From NCBI GenBank assembly GCA_035654775.1, contig DASRWB010000029.1, positions 1-21,284 on the forward strand: a DNA stretch of 21,284 bases, in the 5' to 3' direction. The DNA is from HKST-UBA85 sp035654775 (GTDB lineage: Bacteria > Bacteroidota > Bacteroidia > Flavobacteriales > Flavobacteriaceae). Below the pieces are notes generated by a model, which saw nothing but the letters and a program-made list of their open reading frames with translations, made no database searches and had not been told where the DNA came from. Shown piece by piece: positions 1 to 5,535 of this stretch. Positions within the stretch are counted from its first letter, which is position 1. Each line of letters begins with the position of its first letter. The position numbers and the translations under genes are program-made.

Positions 1-88
1 TATTGATGATGGCTTCCTGATTGGGGCGGAAACTGTCAAAGCCAAAGTGTTTTTTTAGGAGCGTTATAGGGGTTTCAGTTGTGATCAT
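1..88 (-). CDS. recQ: RecQ-family ATP-dependent DNA helicase, N-terminal fragment
   Basis: Only the first 29 codons are inside the window; the gene continues past the left edge on the minus strand. The start codon is the CAT at 86-88 on the plus strand. The translated end reads TLLKKHFGFDSFRPNQEAII, which matches the conserved RecQ opening (LKxxFGxxxFRxxQxxxI), the Q-motif region just before the helicase core. RecQ is a 3'-to-5' DNA helicase of recombinational repair. The helicase motifs themselves cannot be seen, so the call rests on this opening block alone. A perfect -7 box (93-100) ends four bases before the ATG. Confidence 0.83.
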   Translation of the reverse strand, partial: MITTETPITLLKKHFGFDSFRPNQEAIIN

Positions 89-92
89 AATA

Positions 93-100
93 CAAATTTA
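93..100 (-). promoter_or_regulatory. Possible recQ -7 promoter box
   Basis: On the minus strand this reads TAAATTTG, an exact match to the Bacteroidota housekeeping -7 consensus TAnnTTTG. Only four bases separate it from the recQ ATG, so a transcript would start at or next to the start codon. I could not find a TTG -33 element at normal spacing. The upstream flank is the repeat array. Confidence 0.45.
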
Positions 101-124
101 AGATTATTTAAAGAAGGAGTTATT

Positions 125-690
125 TTCTCGCAAAGGCGCAGAGGCGCAAAGGTTTTGATCGGATGTTTCATTGTGTCTTGGTTTTGTCATCAGTATTACG
201 CAAACGATTTGATTTTCTAGAACATTCTTACTTTTAGTTTTTTTTAAATTCTCGCAAAGGCGCAGGGGCGCAAAGGTTTTGATCGGATGTTTCATTGTGT
301 CTTGGTTAGAACATCAGTATTACGCAAACGATTTGATTTTCTAGAACATTCTTACTTTTAGTTTTTTTTTGGATTCTCGCAAAGGCGCAGGGGCGCAAAG
401 GTTTTGATCGGATGTTTCATTGTGTTTTGGTTTTGTCATCAGAATTACGCAAACGATTTGATTTTCTACAACATTCTTACTTTTAGTTTTTTTGGATTCT
501 CGCAAAGGCGCAGGGGCGCAAAGATTTTGATCGGATATTTCATTGGGTCTTGGTTAGAACATCAGTATTACGCAAACGATTTGATTTTCTAGAACATTTT
601 TACTTTAGTTTTTTTGGATTCTCGCAAAGGCGCAGAGGCGCAAAGGTTTTGATCGGATATTTCATTGGGTCTTGGTTAGGTCATCAGAAT
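125..690. repeat. Tandem array, ~123-bp unit, about 4.6 copies
   Basis: Copies begin with TTCTCGCAAAGGCGC at 125, 249, 374, 497 and 619, giving periods of 124, 125, 123 and 122 bp; the fifth stops near 690. Each unit has a G+C-rich 28-bp head (two GGCGC cores) followed by a conserved AT-rich tail containing ATTACGCAAACGATTTGATT and a T-tract. The tail alternates: copies 1 and 3 carry GGTTTTGTCATCAG and copies 2 and 4 carry GGTTAGAACATCAG. Copies 4 and 5 share GATATTTCATTGGG, whereas copies 1-3 read GATGTTTCATTG. The array starts about 35 bp upstream of recQ and ends about 5 bp from the stop codon of the GxxExxY gene. The frame is not kept between copies, so the short ORFs through it are not genes. 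Confidence 0.95.
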
Positions 691-694
691 TGCT

Positions 695-1072
695 TTATAA
701 ATTATTCACAATACGCTTGATTCCGGTTTTAATTAAGGGTTCGTTGAAGTTTATCAATAAACCTAATTTTAATCCTGTTATTTTTAAATAGGTAAGTAAT
801 TGTTTTGGATGAACCGGTGCAATTTGTTCAACAGATTTAATTTCAACAATTACTTTATTTTCAATAATCAGGTCTGCCCTGAACCCAAGCTCCATTTTAA
901 TTTCATTCCAAATAACAGGAATGGGTTTTTGCTTTTCCACTTTCAAACCCAGTTCAGTGAGTTCGTAATATAAAATAGTTTCATACACAGATTCTAAAAG
1001 TCCGGGACCAAGTTGCACGTGAAGTTTGTAACACACGTCCACCAGTATTTTAGCAATTTGATTTTCTGACAT
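695..1072 (-). CDS. GxxExxY family protein, PD-(D/E)XK nuclease-like fold
   Basis: A 125-residue soluble protein. It shows the family signature GLLESVY at residues 24-30 (G24, E27, Y30). A nuclease-like core follows: RADLII with D67, then VIVEIKS with E77 and K79, which fits the D...ExK arrangement of the PD-(D/E)XK superfamily. The family (Pfam PDDEXK_3) is short and widespread, and its biological role is not established as far as I know; a DNA-cleaving activity here is inference. All the expected motif residues are present and the length is normal, so it looks intact. It is bracketed by GGCGC-rich repeats: the 125-690 array downstream of its stop and the 1097-1148 inverted repeat upstream of its start. 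That suggests it arrived as part of a repeat-associated cassette. Confidence 0.88.
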   Translation of the reverse strand: MSENQIAKILVDVCYKLHVQLGPGLLESVYETILYYELTELGLKVEKQKPIPVIWNEIKMELGFRADLIIENKVIVEIKSVEQIAPVHPKQLLTYLKITGLKLGLLINFNEPLIKTGIKRIVNNL

Positions 1073-1096
1073 GGGTTGCTCATTAAAGGTTTATCG

Positions 1097-1148
1097 CCAA
1101 GGTGCTAAGGCGCTAAGCTCTGTTTAGAAGCCGGCGCCTTTGCCTTGG
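1097..1148. repeat. GGCGC-rich interrupted inverted repeat between ssb and the GxxExxY gene
   Basis: CCAAGG (1097-1102) pairs with CCTTGG (1143-1148), and AGGCGC (1108-1113) pairs with GCGCCT (1134-1139), with unpaired bases between the two stems and a 20-base loop. The left arm (CGCCAAGGTGCTAAGGCGC) resembles the heads of the 125-690 array (CGCAAAGGCGCAGAGGCGC). It could fold at the 3' end of the ssb transcript, but no T-tract follows on either strand, so a simple intrinsic terminator is unlikely. Confidence 0.7.
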
Positions 1149-1163
1149 TTAAATGTTTAGTTT

Positions 1164-1496
1164 TTATTTACTAAGCATTAGCATTTCGTTGCAAACCACC
1201 TCAGTGAAGTATCGCTTGTTGCCTTCTTTGTCTTCATAAGAACGAGAGGTGAGCCTGCCTTCGATGGCGATTTCCTGTCCTTTGTTGACATACTTTTCAA
1301 TAATTTCAGCAGTTTTGCCCCAAGCTACAATATTGTGCCATTCGGTATTTTCTACTTTTTCACCTTTTGCATTGGTGTAGTTTTCATTGGTGGCTAAAGA
1401 AAATTTTGCTAATTTCTTTCCACTTTCAAGATTTACGATTTCAGGATCTTGTCCTAATCTTCCAATCAACTGTACTTTGTTTCTTAGTGCATTCAT
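1164..1496 (-). CDS. ssb: Single-stranded DNA-binding protein, short form
   Basis: A 110-residue OB-fold protein. The opening MNALRNKVQLIGRLGQDPEI and the blocks KFSLATNENY, TEWHNIVAWGKTAE and YVNKGQEIAIEGRL are classic bacterial SSB. It binds ssDNA during replication and repair. It stops right after the OB fold at EMLMLSK and has neither the Gly/Pro-rich linker nor the acidic DDIPF-like tip that recruits partner proteins in full-length SSB. This looks like a naturally short paralogue, since no tail-like sequence follows the stop. Genomes with such a form usually carry a full-length copy elsewhere (inference). Confidence 0.9.
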   Translation of the reverse strand: MNALRNKVQLIGRLGQDPEIVNLESGKKLAKFSLATNENYTNAKGEKVENTEWHNIVAWGKTAEIIEKYVNKGQEIAIEGRLTSRSYEDKEGNKRYFTEVVCNEMLMLSK

Positions 1497-1554
1497 AATA
1501 AATAGGATTTAATGTTAAACAATTGATACAATAGAATTTTATACTTCTACGATG

Positions 1555-1562
1555 CAAATATT
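1555..1562 (-). promoter_or_regulatory. Weak -7-like box upstream of ssb
   Basis: The minus strand reads AATATTTG, seven of eight bases of TAnnTTTG, about 58 bp before the ssb ATG. I saw no convincing -33 element, so this is a weak candidate. Confidence 0.28.
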
Positions 1563-1603
1563 TACAAGGTTTTAGTTCTTAATCGGTTGTTACACATTTG
1601 CTT

Positions 1604-1630
1604 TCGTTTGTAGTCGTTTGTAGTCGTTTG
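1604..1630. repeat. 10-bp direct repeat, 2.7 copies
   Basis: TCGTTTGTAG occurs at 1604-1613 and 1614-1623, followed by TCGTTTG at 1624-1630. It lies in the divergent ssb/cyoE intergenic region, and the 10-bp period is close to one helical turn. It could be an operator or simple slippage; nothing else in the sequence decides between them. Confidence 0.85.
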
Positions 1631-1738
1631 GAAATGAATATCTAACGGATTGTATTGTTTACATAAAATTAAGCTAAATAAGGTTCTTGTGTTTTAGATA
1701 AAATGCTGCTGTGAAACCAATATTTATCTTTTTAACTT

Positions 1739-1767
1739 TTGCCTTTTAATTTTTACAAGTATCTTTG
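1739..1767 (+). promoter_or_regulatory. Promoter of the cyoE-cytochrome oxidase block
   Basis: TTG at 1739-1741 and TATCTTTG at 1760-1767 are separated by 18 bp, which is the expected Bacteroidota TTG / TAnnTTTG arrangement. Transcription would start near 1771, about 30 bases before the proposed start codon. This is the best-formed promoter in the window. Confidence 0.7.
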
Positions 1768-1802
1768 CCACACAAAATTTAAGAACAGAAAACTTTTCTT
1801 AT

Positions 1803-2696
1803 TTGGATACAACAGCAACTACCAAGCCGGCAAGTGTTTCTATAGTTTCAGATGTTAAAGAAATCACCAAGATGGGATTGGCCCTGAGTGTGGTGTTTTC
1901 GTCGGTAGCCGGATATTTACTGGGTGCTGAAACCGTAGCGTTTAAAACGCTCTTGCTTTTGGCTTTTGGAGGTTATTTTATGGTTGGGGCTTCTAATGCC
2001 TACAATCAAATTATTGAAAAAGATCTTGATGCGCTGATGGACCGTACCAAAAACCGGCCTATCCCTTCCGGACGAATGACCGTGCAAACGGCTTTTATAA
2101 TTGCTACGGTATTTACCTTGTTGGGTGTAGCTATACTGTATGCCATTAACCCCAAAACAGCCATGTACGGTGCTATTTCCATTTTTCTCTATACCTGTGT
2201 ATACACACCGCTAAAAACCAAAACTCCGCTGGCCGTTTTTGTGGGTGCCATTCCCGGTGCTATTCCCTTTATGTTGGGTTGGGTAGCGGCAACCAATTCG
2301 TTTGGTATTGAACCCGGAACCCTGTTTATGGTGCAGTTTTTCTGGCAGTTTCCTCACTTTTGGGCTATCGGATGGTTTTTGTACGACGATTATAAAAAAG
2401 GAGGTTTCTATATGCTGCCCACACGCAAGCGAGACAAAGGAACAGCGGTTCAAATTATCATGTACTGTATCTGGACGTTGCTAGCCTCGTTATTGCCCTT
2501 GTTTAGTTTTACCGGGAAGTTACAGCTCTCGGTTGTAGGTGCTGTGCTTGTGGCTCTATTGGGCTTAGGAATGGTGTATTTTGCAGTAAAACTGTTTAAA
2601 GAGATGACCGCTAAAGCCGCGAAACAGCTCATGCTGGCCAGTGTTTCGTATATCACTTTATTGCAAATTGTATACGTAATCGATAAATTTGTATAA
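1803..2696 (+). CDS. cyoE: Protoheme IX farnesyltransferase (heme O synthase)
   Basis: A 297-residue UbiA-superfamily membrane enzyme. It adds a farnesyl group to heme B to make heme O, the first step toward the heme A or O of terminal oxidases. The first Asp-rich motif is around residues 65-86 (NQIIEKDLDALMDRTKNRPI: N68, D74, D76, D80), and a second is in LYDDYKKGGFYMLP. About eight to nine hydrophobic segments fill the rest. The start is TTG at 1803, chosen because it gives the usual family length and N-terminus (SIVSDVKEITK before the first membrane segment). The next in-frame ATG is at residue 24 and would clip that conserved part. No clear Shine-Dalgarno is visible. The subunit III gene begins 2 bp after the stop. 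Confidence 0.93.
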   Translation: MDTTATTKPASVSIVSDVKEITKMGLALSVVFSSVAGYLLGAETVAFKTLLLLAFGGYFMVGASNAYNQIIEKDLDALMDRTKNRPIPSGRMTVQTAFIIATVFTLLGVAILYAINPKTAMYGAISIFLYTCVYTPLKTKTPLAVFVGAIPGAIPFMLGWVAATNSFGIEPGTLFMVQFFWQFPHFWAIGWFLYDDYKKGGFYMLPTRKRDKGTAVQIIMYCIWTLLASLLPLFSFTGKLQLSVVGAVLVALLGLGMVYFAVKLFKEMTAKAAKQLMLASVSYITLLQIVYVIDKFV

Positions 2697-2698
2697 CC

Positions 2699-3280
2699 AT
2701 GGATTTAACGCAGGGAACACAAACAGAAAAACAAGAAAGAGCCAAAAAAATGATGCTTTGGTTCGGCATTATTTCCCTTATTATGTCTTTTGCGGGATGG
2801 ACAAGTGCCTTTGTGGTGAGCAGTTCCCGGGAAGACTGGTTACACACTTTTGAATTGCCCGCCGCTTTCACCTTAAGCACCGTACTGATTATCCTGAGCA
2901 GTATAACTTTTTGGCTGTCCGGGCGCTTTTTAAAACAAGGAAACCGGAAGGCCACAACAGTGGGTTTACTAACCACACTGGCGTTGGGCATTGGTTTTAT
3001 TTACACTCAATTCACGGGATTTGAACAGATTATTGCACAAGGATATAACTTTACCGGTCCCACCAGTAACGTTACCATGTCGTTTATTTATTTGATAGCG
3101 GTGGTACATATCCTGCATGTGGTAGCCGGAATCATTTGCTTATGCGTAGTAATTTATAATCATTTTAAACAAAAATATAAGCCAACGGAAAGGCTGGGAT
3201 TTGAACTGGCAGCAACCTTCTGGCATTTTGTAGATTTGCTCTGGCTGTATCTCTTTTTGTTTTTATATTTCTTTAGATAA
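2699..3280 (+). CDS. Cytochrome c oxidase subunit III, short form
   Basis: A 193-residue heme-copper oxidase subunit III-like protein with about five membrane segments. The family signatures are VVHILHVVAGI near residues 135-145 and ATFWHFVDLLWLYLF near the C-terminus. Subunit III packs against catalytic subunit I in the inner membrane and helps stabilise it and supply protons. The two N-terminal helices of the seven-helix form are absent, as in many bacterial members. It follows cyoE at 2 bp and is surely co-transcribed. A second subunit III gene follows; how the two divide the role is not evident from sequence. Confidence 0.9.
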   Translation: MDLTQGTQTEKQERAKKMMLWFGIISLIMSFAGWTSAFVVSSSREDWLHTFELPAAFTLSTVLIILSSITFWLSGRFLKQGNRKATTVGLLTTLALGIGFIYTQFTGFEQIIAQGYNFTGPTSNVTMSFIYLIAVVHILHVVAGIICLCVVIYNHFKQKYKPTERLGFELAATFWHFVDLLWLYLFLFLYFFR

Positions 3281-3290
3281 ATAAAATCGT

Positions 3291-3298
3291 TATTTTTG
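3291..3298 (+). promoter_or_regulatory. Possible internal -7 box before the second subunit III gene
   Basis: TATTTTTG matches TAnnTTTG exactly and lies 28 bp before the ATG at 3327. The nearest upstream TTG (3257-3259) is 31 bp away, too far for a normal -33 element. It may be an internal promoter or chance in an AT-rich spacer. Confidence 0.35.
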
Positions 3299-3326
3299 TG
3301 CAACTTTTAAAAACTAAACCATACCT

Positions 3327-4328
3327 ATGAGTACTACAGTTGTAACTACTGGAACAGAAGGCAAAACCTGGGGCGGCGGTAACCAACCGCTAAAAGCCAG
3401 CTACGGAAAGATGATGATGTGGTTTTTCATTGTTTCCGATGCCTTAACCTTTTCCGGATTTCTAGCCTCTTACGGTTTTTCAAGATTTAAGTTTATTGAC
3501 TCTTGGCCTATAGCTGATGAGGTTTTTACTCACGTTCCGTTTTTACACGGTCAGGAACTGCCCATGATCTATGTGGCGTTTATGACCTTTATACTAATTA
3601 TGTCTTCGGTTACTATGGTACTGGCTGTAGATGCCGGACACCATATGAATAAAGCCAAGGTAACGTTCTATATGTTTTTAACCATTATAGGCGGTTTGAT
3701 ATTTGTGGGCTCGCAAGCCTGGGAATGGGCCACCTTTATTAAAGGCGATTACGGTGCCGTAGAAACCAAAGGAGGTAATATTTTACAGTTTGGACAATAT
3801 GTAGACCATAACGGAACTCAAAAATTTGAACGTGTGGCATTACGCGACTTTGTGGTGGCACAACCTACCGAACGTGTTCAGCACGAACGCAAAAACGGGT
3901 TGTGGTTTACTGAAGAAGGGACCTTGCCTTCGTATACCATGGATGATGTAATACAAGGACTAGAAGCTAACGAAAATGTACTGGTAAGAACGCAGATGCT
4001 GGATGAGCATGGACATAAAACGGTATTGTCAAGAGCCGAATCGGTACGCCAGTTAAAAGCCAACGGCATAGGCGTAGTAGAAGGAGCTAACCTTAGAGTA
4101 AATGAGTATGGAACGCCTTTGTTTGCCGATTTCTTTTTCTTTATCACCGGTTTTCACGGTTTTCACGTATTTTCCGGAGTAGTTATCAATATTATTATTT
4201 TCTTTAATGTAATATTAGGAACTTACGAACGCAGAAAAAGTTATGAAATGGTAGAAAAAGTGGGACTTTACTGGCATTTTGTAGATTTGGTATGGGTATT
4301 TGTATTTACCTTCTTCTATCTGGTTTAA
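3327..4328 (+). CDS. Cytochrome c oxidase subunit III with a large hydrophilic insert
   Basis: A 333-residue second subunit III. The first ~140 residues hold membrane segments ending in VGSQAWEWATFIKG, which carries the family's conserved Glu. The last ~75 carry FFFFITGFHGFHVFSG and LYWHFVDLVWVFVF, both typical of subunit III. Between them lies a polar insert at about residues 140-260, rich in charged residues (for example VVAQPTERVQHERKNGLWF), which ordinary subunit III lacks. The insert would sit outside the membrane and could contact a partner of the respiratory complex (inference). A 46-bp spacer separates it from the first subunit III gene, and the subunit IV-like gene follows after 20 bp. 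Confidence 0.92.
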   Translation: MSTTVVTTGTEGKTWGGGNQPLKASYGKMMMWFFIVSDALTFSGFLASYGFSRFKFIDSWPIADEVFTHVPFLHGQELPMIYVAFMTFILIMSSVTMVLAVDAGHHMNKAKVTFYMFLTIIGGLIFVGSQAWEWATFIKGDYGAVETKGGNILQFGQYVDHNGTQKFERVALRDFVVAQPTERVQHERKNGLWFTEEGTLPSYTMDDVIQGLEANENVLVRTQMLDEHGHKTVLSRAESVRQLKANGIGVVEGANLRVNEYGTPLFADFFFFITGFHGFHVFSGVVINIIIFFNVILGTYERRKSYEMVEKVGLYWHFVDLVWVFVFTFFYLV

Positions 4329-4348
4329 TATAGAAATTTTAAGTAAAC

Positions 4349-4729
4349 ATGGCACACGCACATAAATTAGAAATATTAAGAGGACTAGTAAAATTTAAGT
4401 CGAACACCCAAAAAATATGGGGTGTTTTACTTTTACTTTCTATTGTAACTGCAGTAGAAGTAGTATTAGGGATATACAAGCCTGAAGTGTTAATGGGACC
4501 CTTTCTAGGAATGAAATTATTAAACTGGATTTTTATTATTTTAACCATAGTAAAAGCCTACTACATTACCTGGGACTTTATGCACATGCGCGATGAAACC
4601 TCAAGCCTGCGTCGTATGGTAGTATGGACAGCTGTTTTCCTGATTTGCTATCTGGTATTTATATTGCTTCAGGAAGGTGGATATATTTTTGATGTATATA
4701 CAGACGGATTTATAAAACATAATTTTTAA
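4349..4729 (+). CDS. Cytochrome c oxidase subunit IV-like protein
   Basis: A 126-residue protein with three membrane segments (about residues 23-42, 52-73 and 91-110), the pattern of prokaryotic cytochrome oxidase subunit IV. The block IVKAYYITWDFMHMRDE, with Lys after the second helix and a His/Met-rich loop, is typical of the family. It is a small accessory subunit thought to stabilise the oxidase. It is the last gene before the terminator at 4780-4810. Confidence 0.87.
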   Translation: MAHAHKLEILRGLVKFKSNTQKIWGVLLLLSIVTAVEVVLGIYKPEVLMGPFLGMKLLNWIFIILTIVKAYYITWDFMHMRDETSSLRRMVVWTAVFLICYLVFILLQEGGYIFDVYTDGFIKHNF

Positions 4730-4779
4730 TCCCTAAGACAACGGAATTTCAAGTACAGGATAAGTGTTAAATAGATACG

Positions 4780-4810
4780 AAAAAGACGGTTTTTTTGAAC
4801 CGTCTTTTTT
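4780..4810 (+). terminator. Intrinsic terminator of the cyoE-cox block
   Basis: A perfect 12-bp stem, AAAAAGACGGTT (4780-4791) with AACCGTCTTTTT (4798-4809), closes a 6-base loop and ends in a T-run to 4810. It ends 12 bp before the next start codon, so it separates the two oxidase-related blocks. The A/T flanks make it partly symmetric. Confidence 0.88.
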
Positions 4811-4817
4811 ACTTTTG
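4810..4817 (+). promoter_or_regulatory. Possible -7 box of the SCO block
   Basis: TACTTTTG matches TAnnTTTG exactly. Its first T is the last base of the terminator T-run, and its G is four bases before the ATG at 4822. The nearest TTG (4795-4797) is only 12 bp upstream, too close for a standard -33 element. If used, the mRNA would be leaderless or nearly so. Confidence 0.45.
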
Positions 4818-4821
4818 TAGT

Positions 4822-5535
4822 ATGAAAAAACAAAAAACAAAACAGTATCTTATTTTAGGAATTTTATTTTTTCTACCCGTTACTTTTTTGTTGTTTCTCT
4901 ATCCCGCAAAACATAACTACACTCCGCTGGATACGGTAAAAACCCAAATAGAAGAACTACGGGATTTTGCCGGTAACCCTGAAAACATTGCTTTAACCAA
5001 TCATATTACCGTAGTGGGGTTTTTAGGAAAAAATCCATTGGATAATGCAGTGGCAGCATCTAATATTAAAGAGTTGGTTTACGACAAGTTTAAAGGGTTT
5101 AAAACCTTTCAAATTGTGATGCTGGCTCCGCTAGGCGCTGAAGCACAAGCTCAAAAGCTTCACGAAGAAATAGGTCGTTATGAGCCGCTCAATTATTGGC
5201 ACTATGTGTACGGCTCTGAAGCTCAAATCAAAGCGTTTTACGCCAGTTTAAGCACGAAAGAAAACCTAAACGAAAACCTGTATACACCACAAATTTTCAT
5301 TGTAGATAAAGAGTTAAACCAACGAGGAAGACAAGATGATCGAAATAAAAAGGAAGTGAAGTTGGACAAACCTCAAGTGTATTTACCCTCGTATAACGCT
5401 ATAGAAGTAGCTGAAATAAAAAATAAATTTGGTGAAGACCTAAGAGTGCTTTTCACCGAGTACCGTCAAAAACGTAAAGGAGATTTTGACTCTACACAAC
5501 GCAGAGAAAACGATATAAAACCCGACCATGAGTAA
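4822..5535 (+). CDS. Membrane-anchored SCO-like thioredoxin-fold protein lacking copper ligands
   Basis: A 238-residue protein with one N-terminal membrane anchor (about residues 9-27) and an exported domain. Collinear blocks match the neighbouring SCO protein: VVGFLGKNP (64-72) lies where SCO has its CxxxC; YWHYVYGSEAQIKAFY (125-140) aligns with NWHFLTGDKTALLKLS; FIVDKELNQRGRQDDR (159-174) aligns with ALIDKEGNIRSREDR. Both metal-binding Cys and the conserved His are missing; the His position falls in YTPQ. I infer a diverged SCO paralogue that no longer binds copper or does thiol redox, perhaps a structural partner in CuA-site assembly. ATG 4822 is chosen over an upstream TTG at 4795, which lies inside the terminator stem-loop. 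The C-terminus is highly charged, and its last codons overlap the SCO start. Confidence 0.72.
   Translation: MKKQKTKQYLILGILFFLPVTFLLFLYPAKHNYTPLDTVKTQIEELRDFAGNPENIALTNHITVVGFLGKNPLDNAVAASNIKELVYDKFKGFKTFQIVMLAPLGAEAQAQKLHEEIGRYEPLNYWHYVYGSEAQIKAFYASLSTKENLNENLYTPQIFIVDKELNQRGRQDDRNKKEVKLDKPQVYLPSYNAIEVAEIKNKFGEDLRVLFTEYRQKRKGDFDSTQRRENDIKPDHE

Larger units (their letters stand above)
1497..1802. other. Gene-free divergent intergenic region between ssb and cyoE
   Basis: About 300 bp of AT-rich DNA separate the divergent ssb and cyoE genes. I see no convincing gene in it. It holds the weak ssb box, a short direct repeat (1604-1630), a motif shared with the tolC leader (1658-1673), and the cyoE promoter (1739-1767). 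Confidence 0.7.

Noticed and set aside
104..592. Short ORFs on both strands through the array (about 60 codons each)
   Set aside because: They merely translate the repeat heads (peptides such as APLRLCE, RRRGAK) and change frame between copies; no start context or family match.
125..690. CRISPR-like pattern: 28-bp repeated heads at regular spacing
   Set aside because: The sequences between heads are themselves near-identical, the interval is about 95 bp, and no cas genes are nearby. It is a plain tandem repeat.
3257..3298. TTG at 3257 as the -33 partner of the box at 3291
   Set aside because: The 31-bp gap is well beyond the usual spacing.
4795..4821. Upstream TTG start adding nine residues to the SCO-like protein
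   Set aside because: It lies inside the terminator stem-loop and adds residues before a clean signal anchor beginning at ATG 4822.
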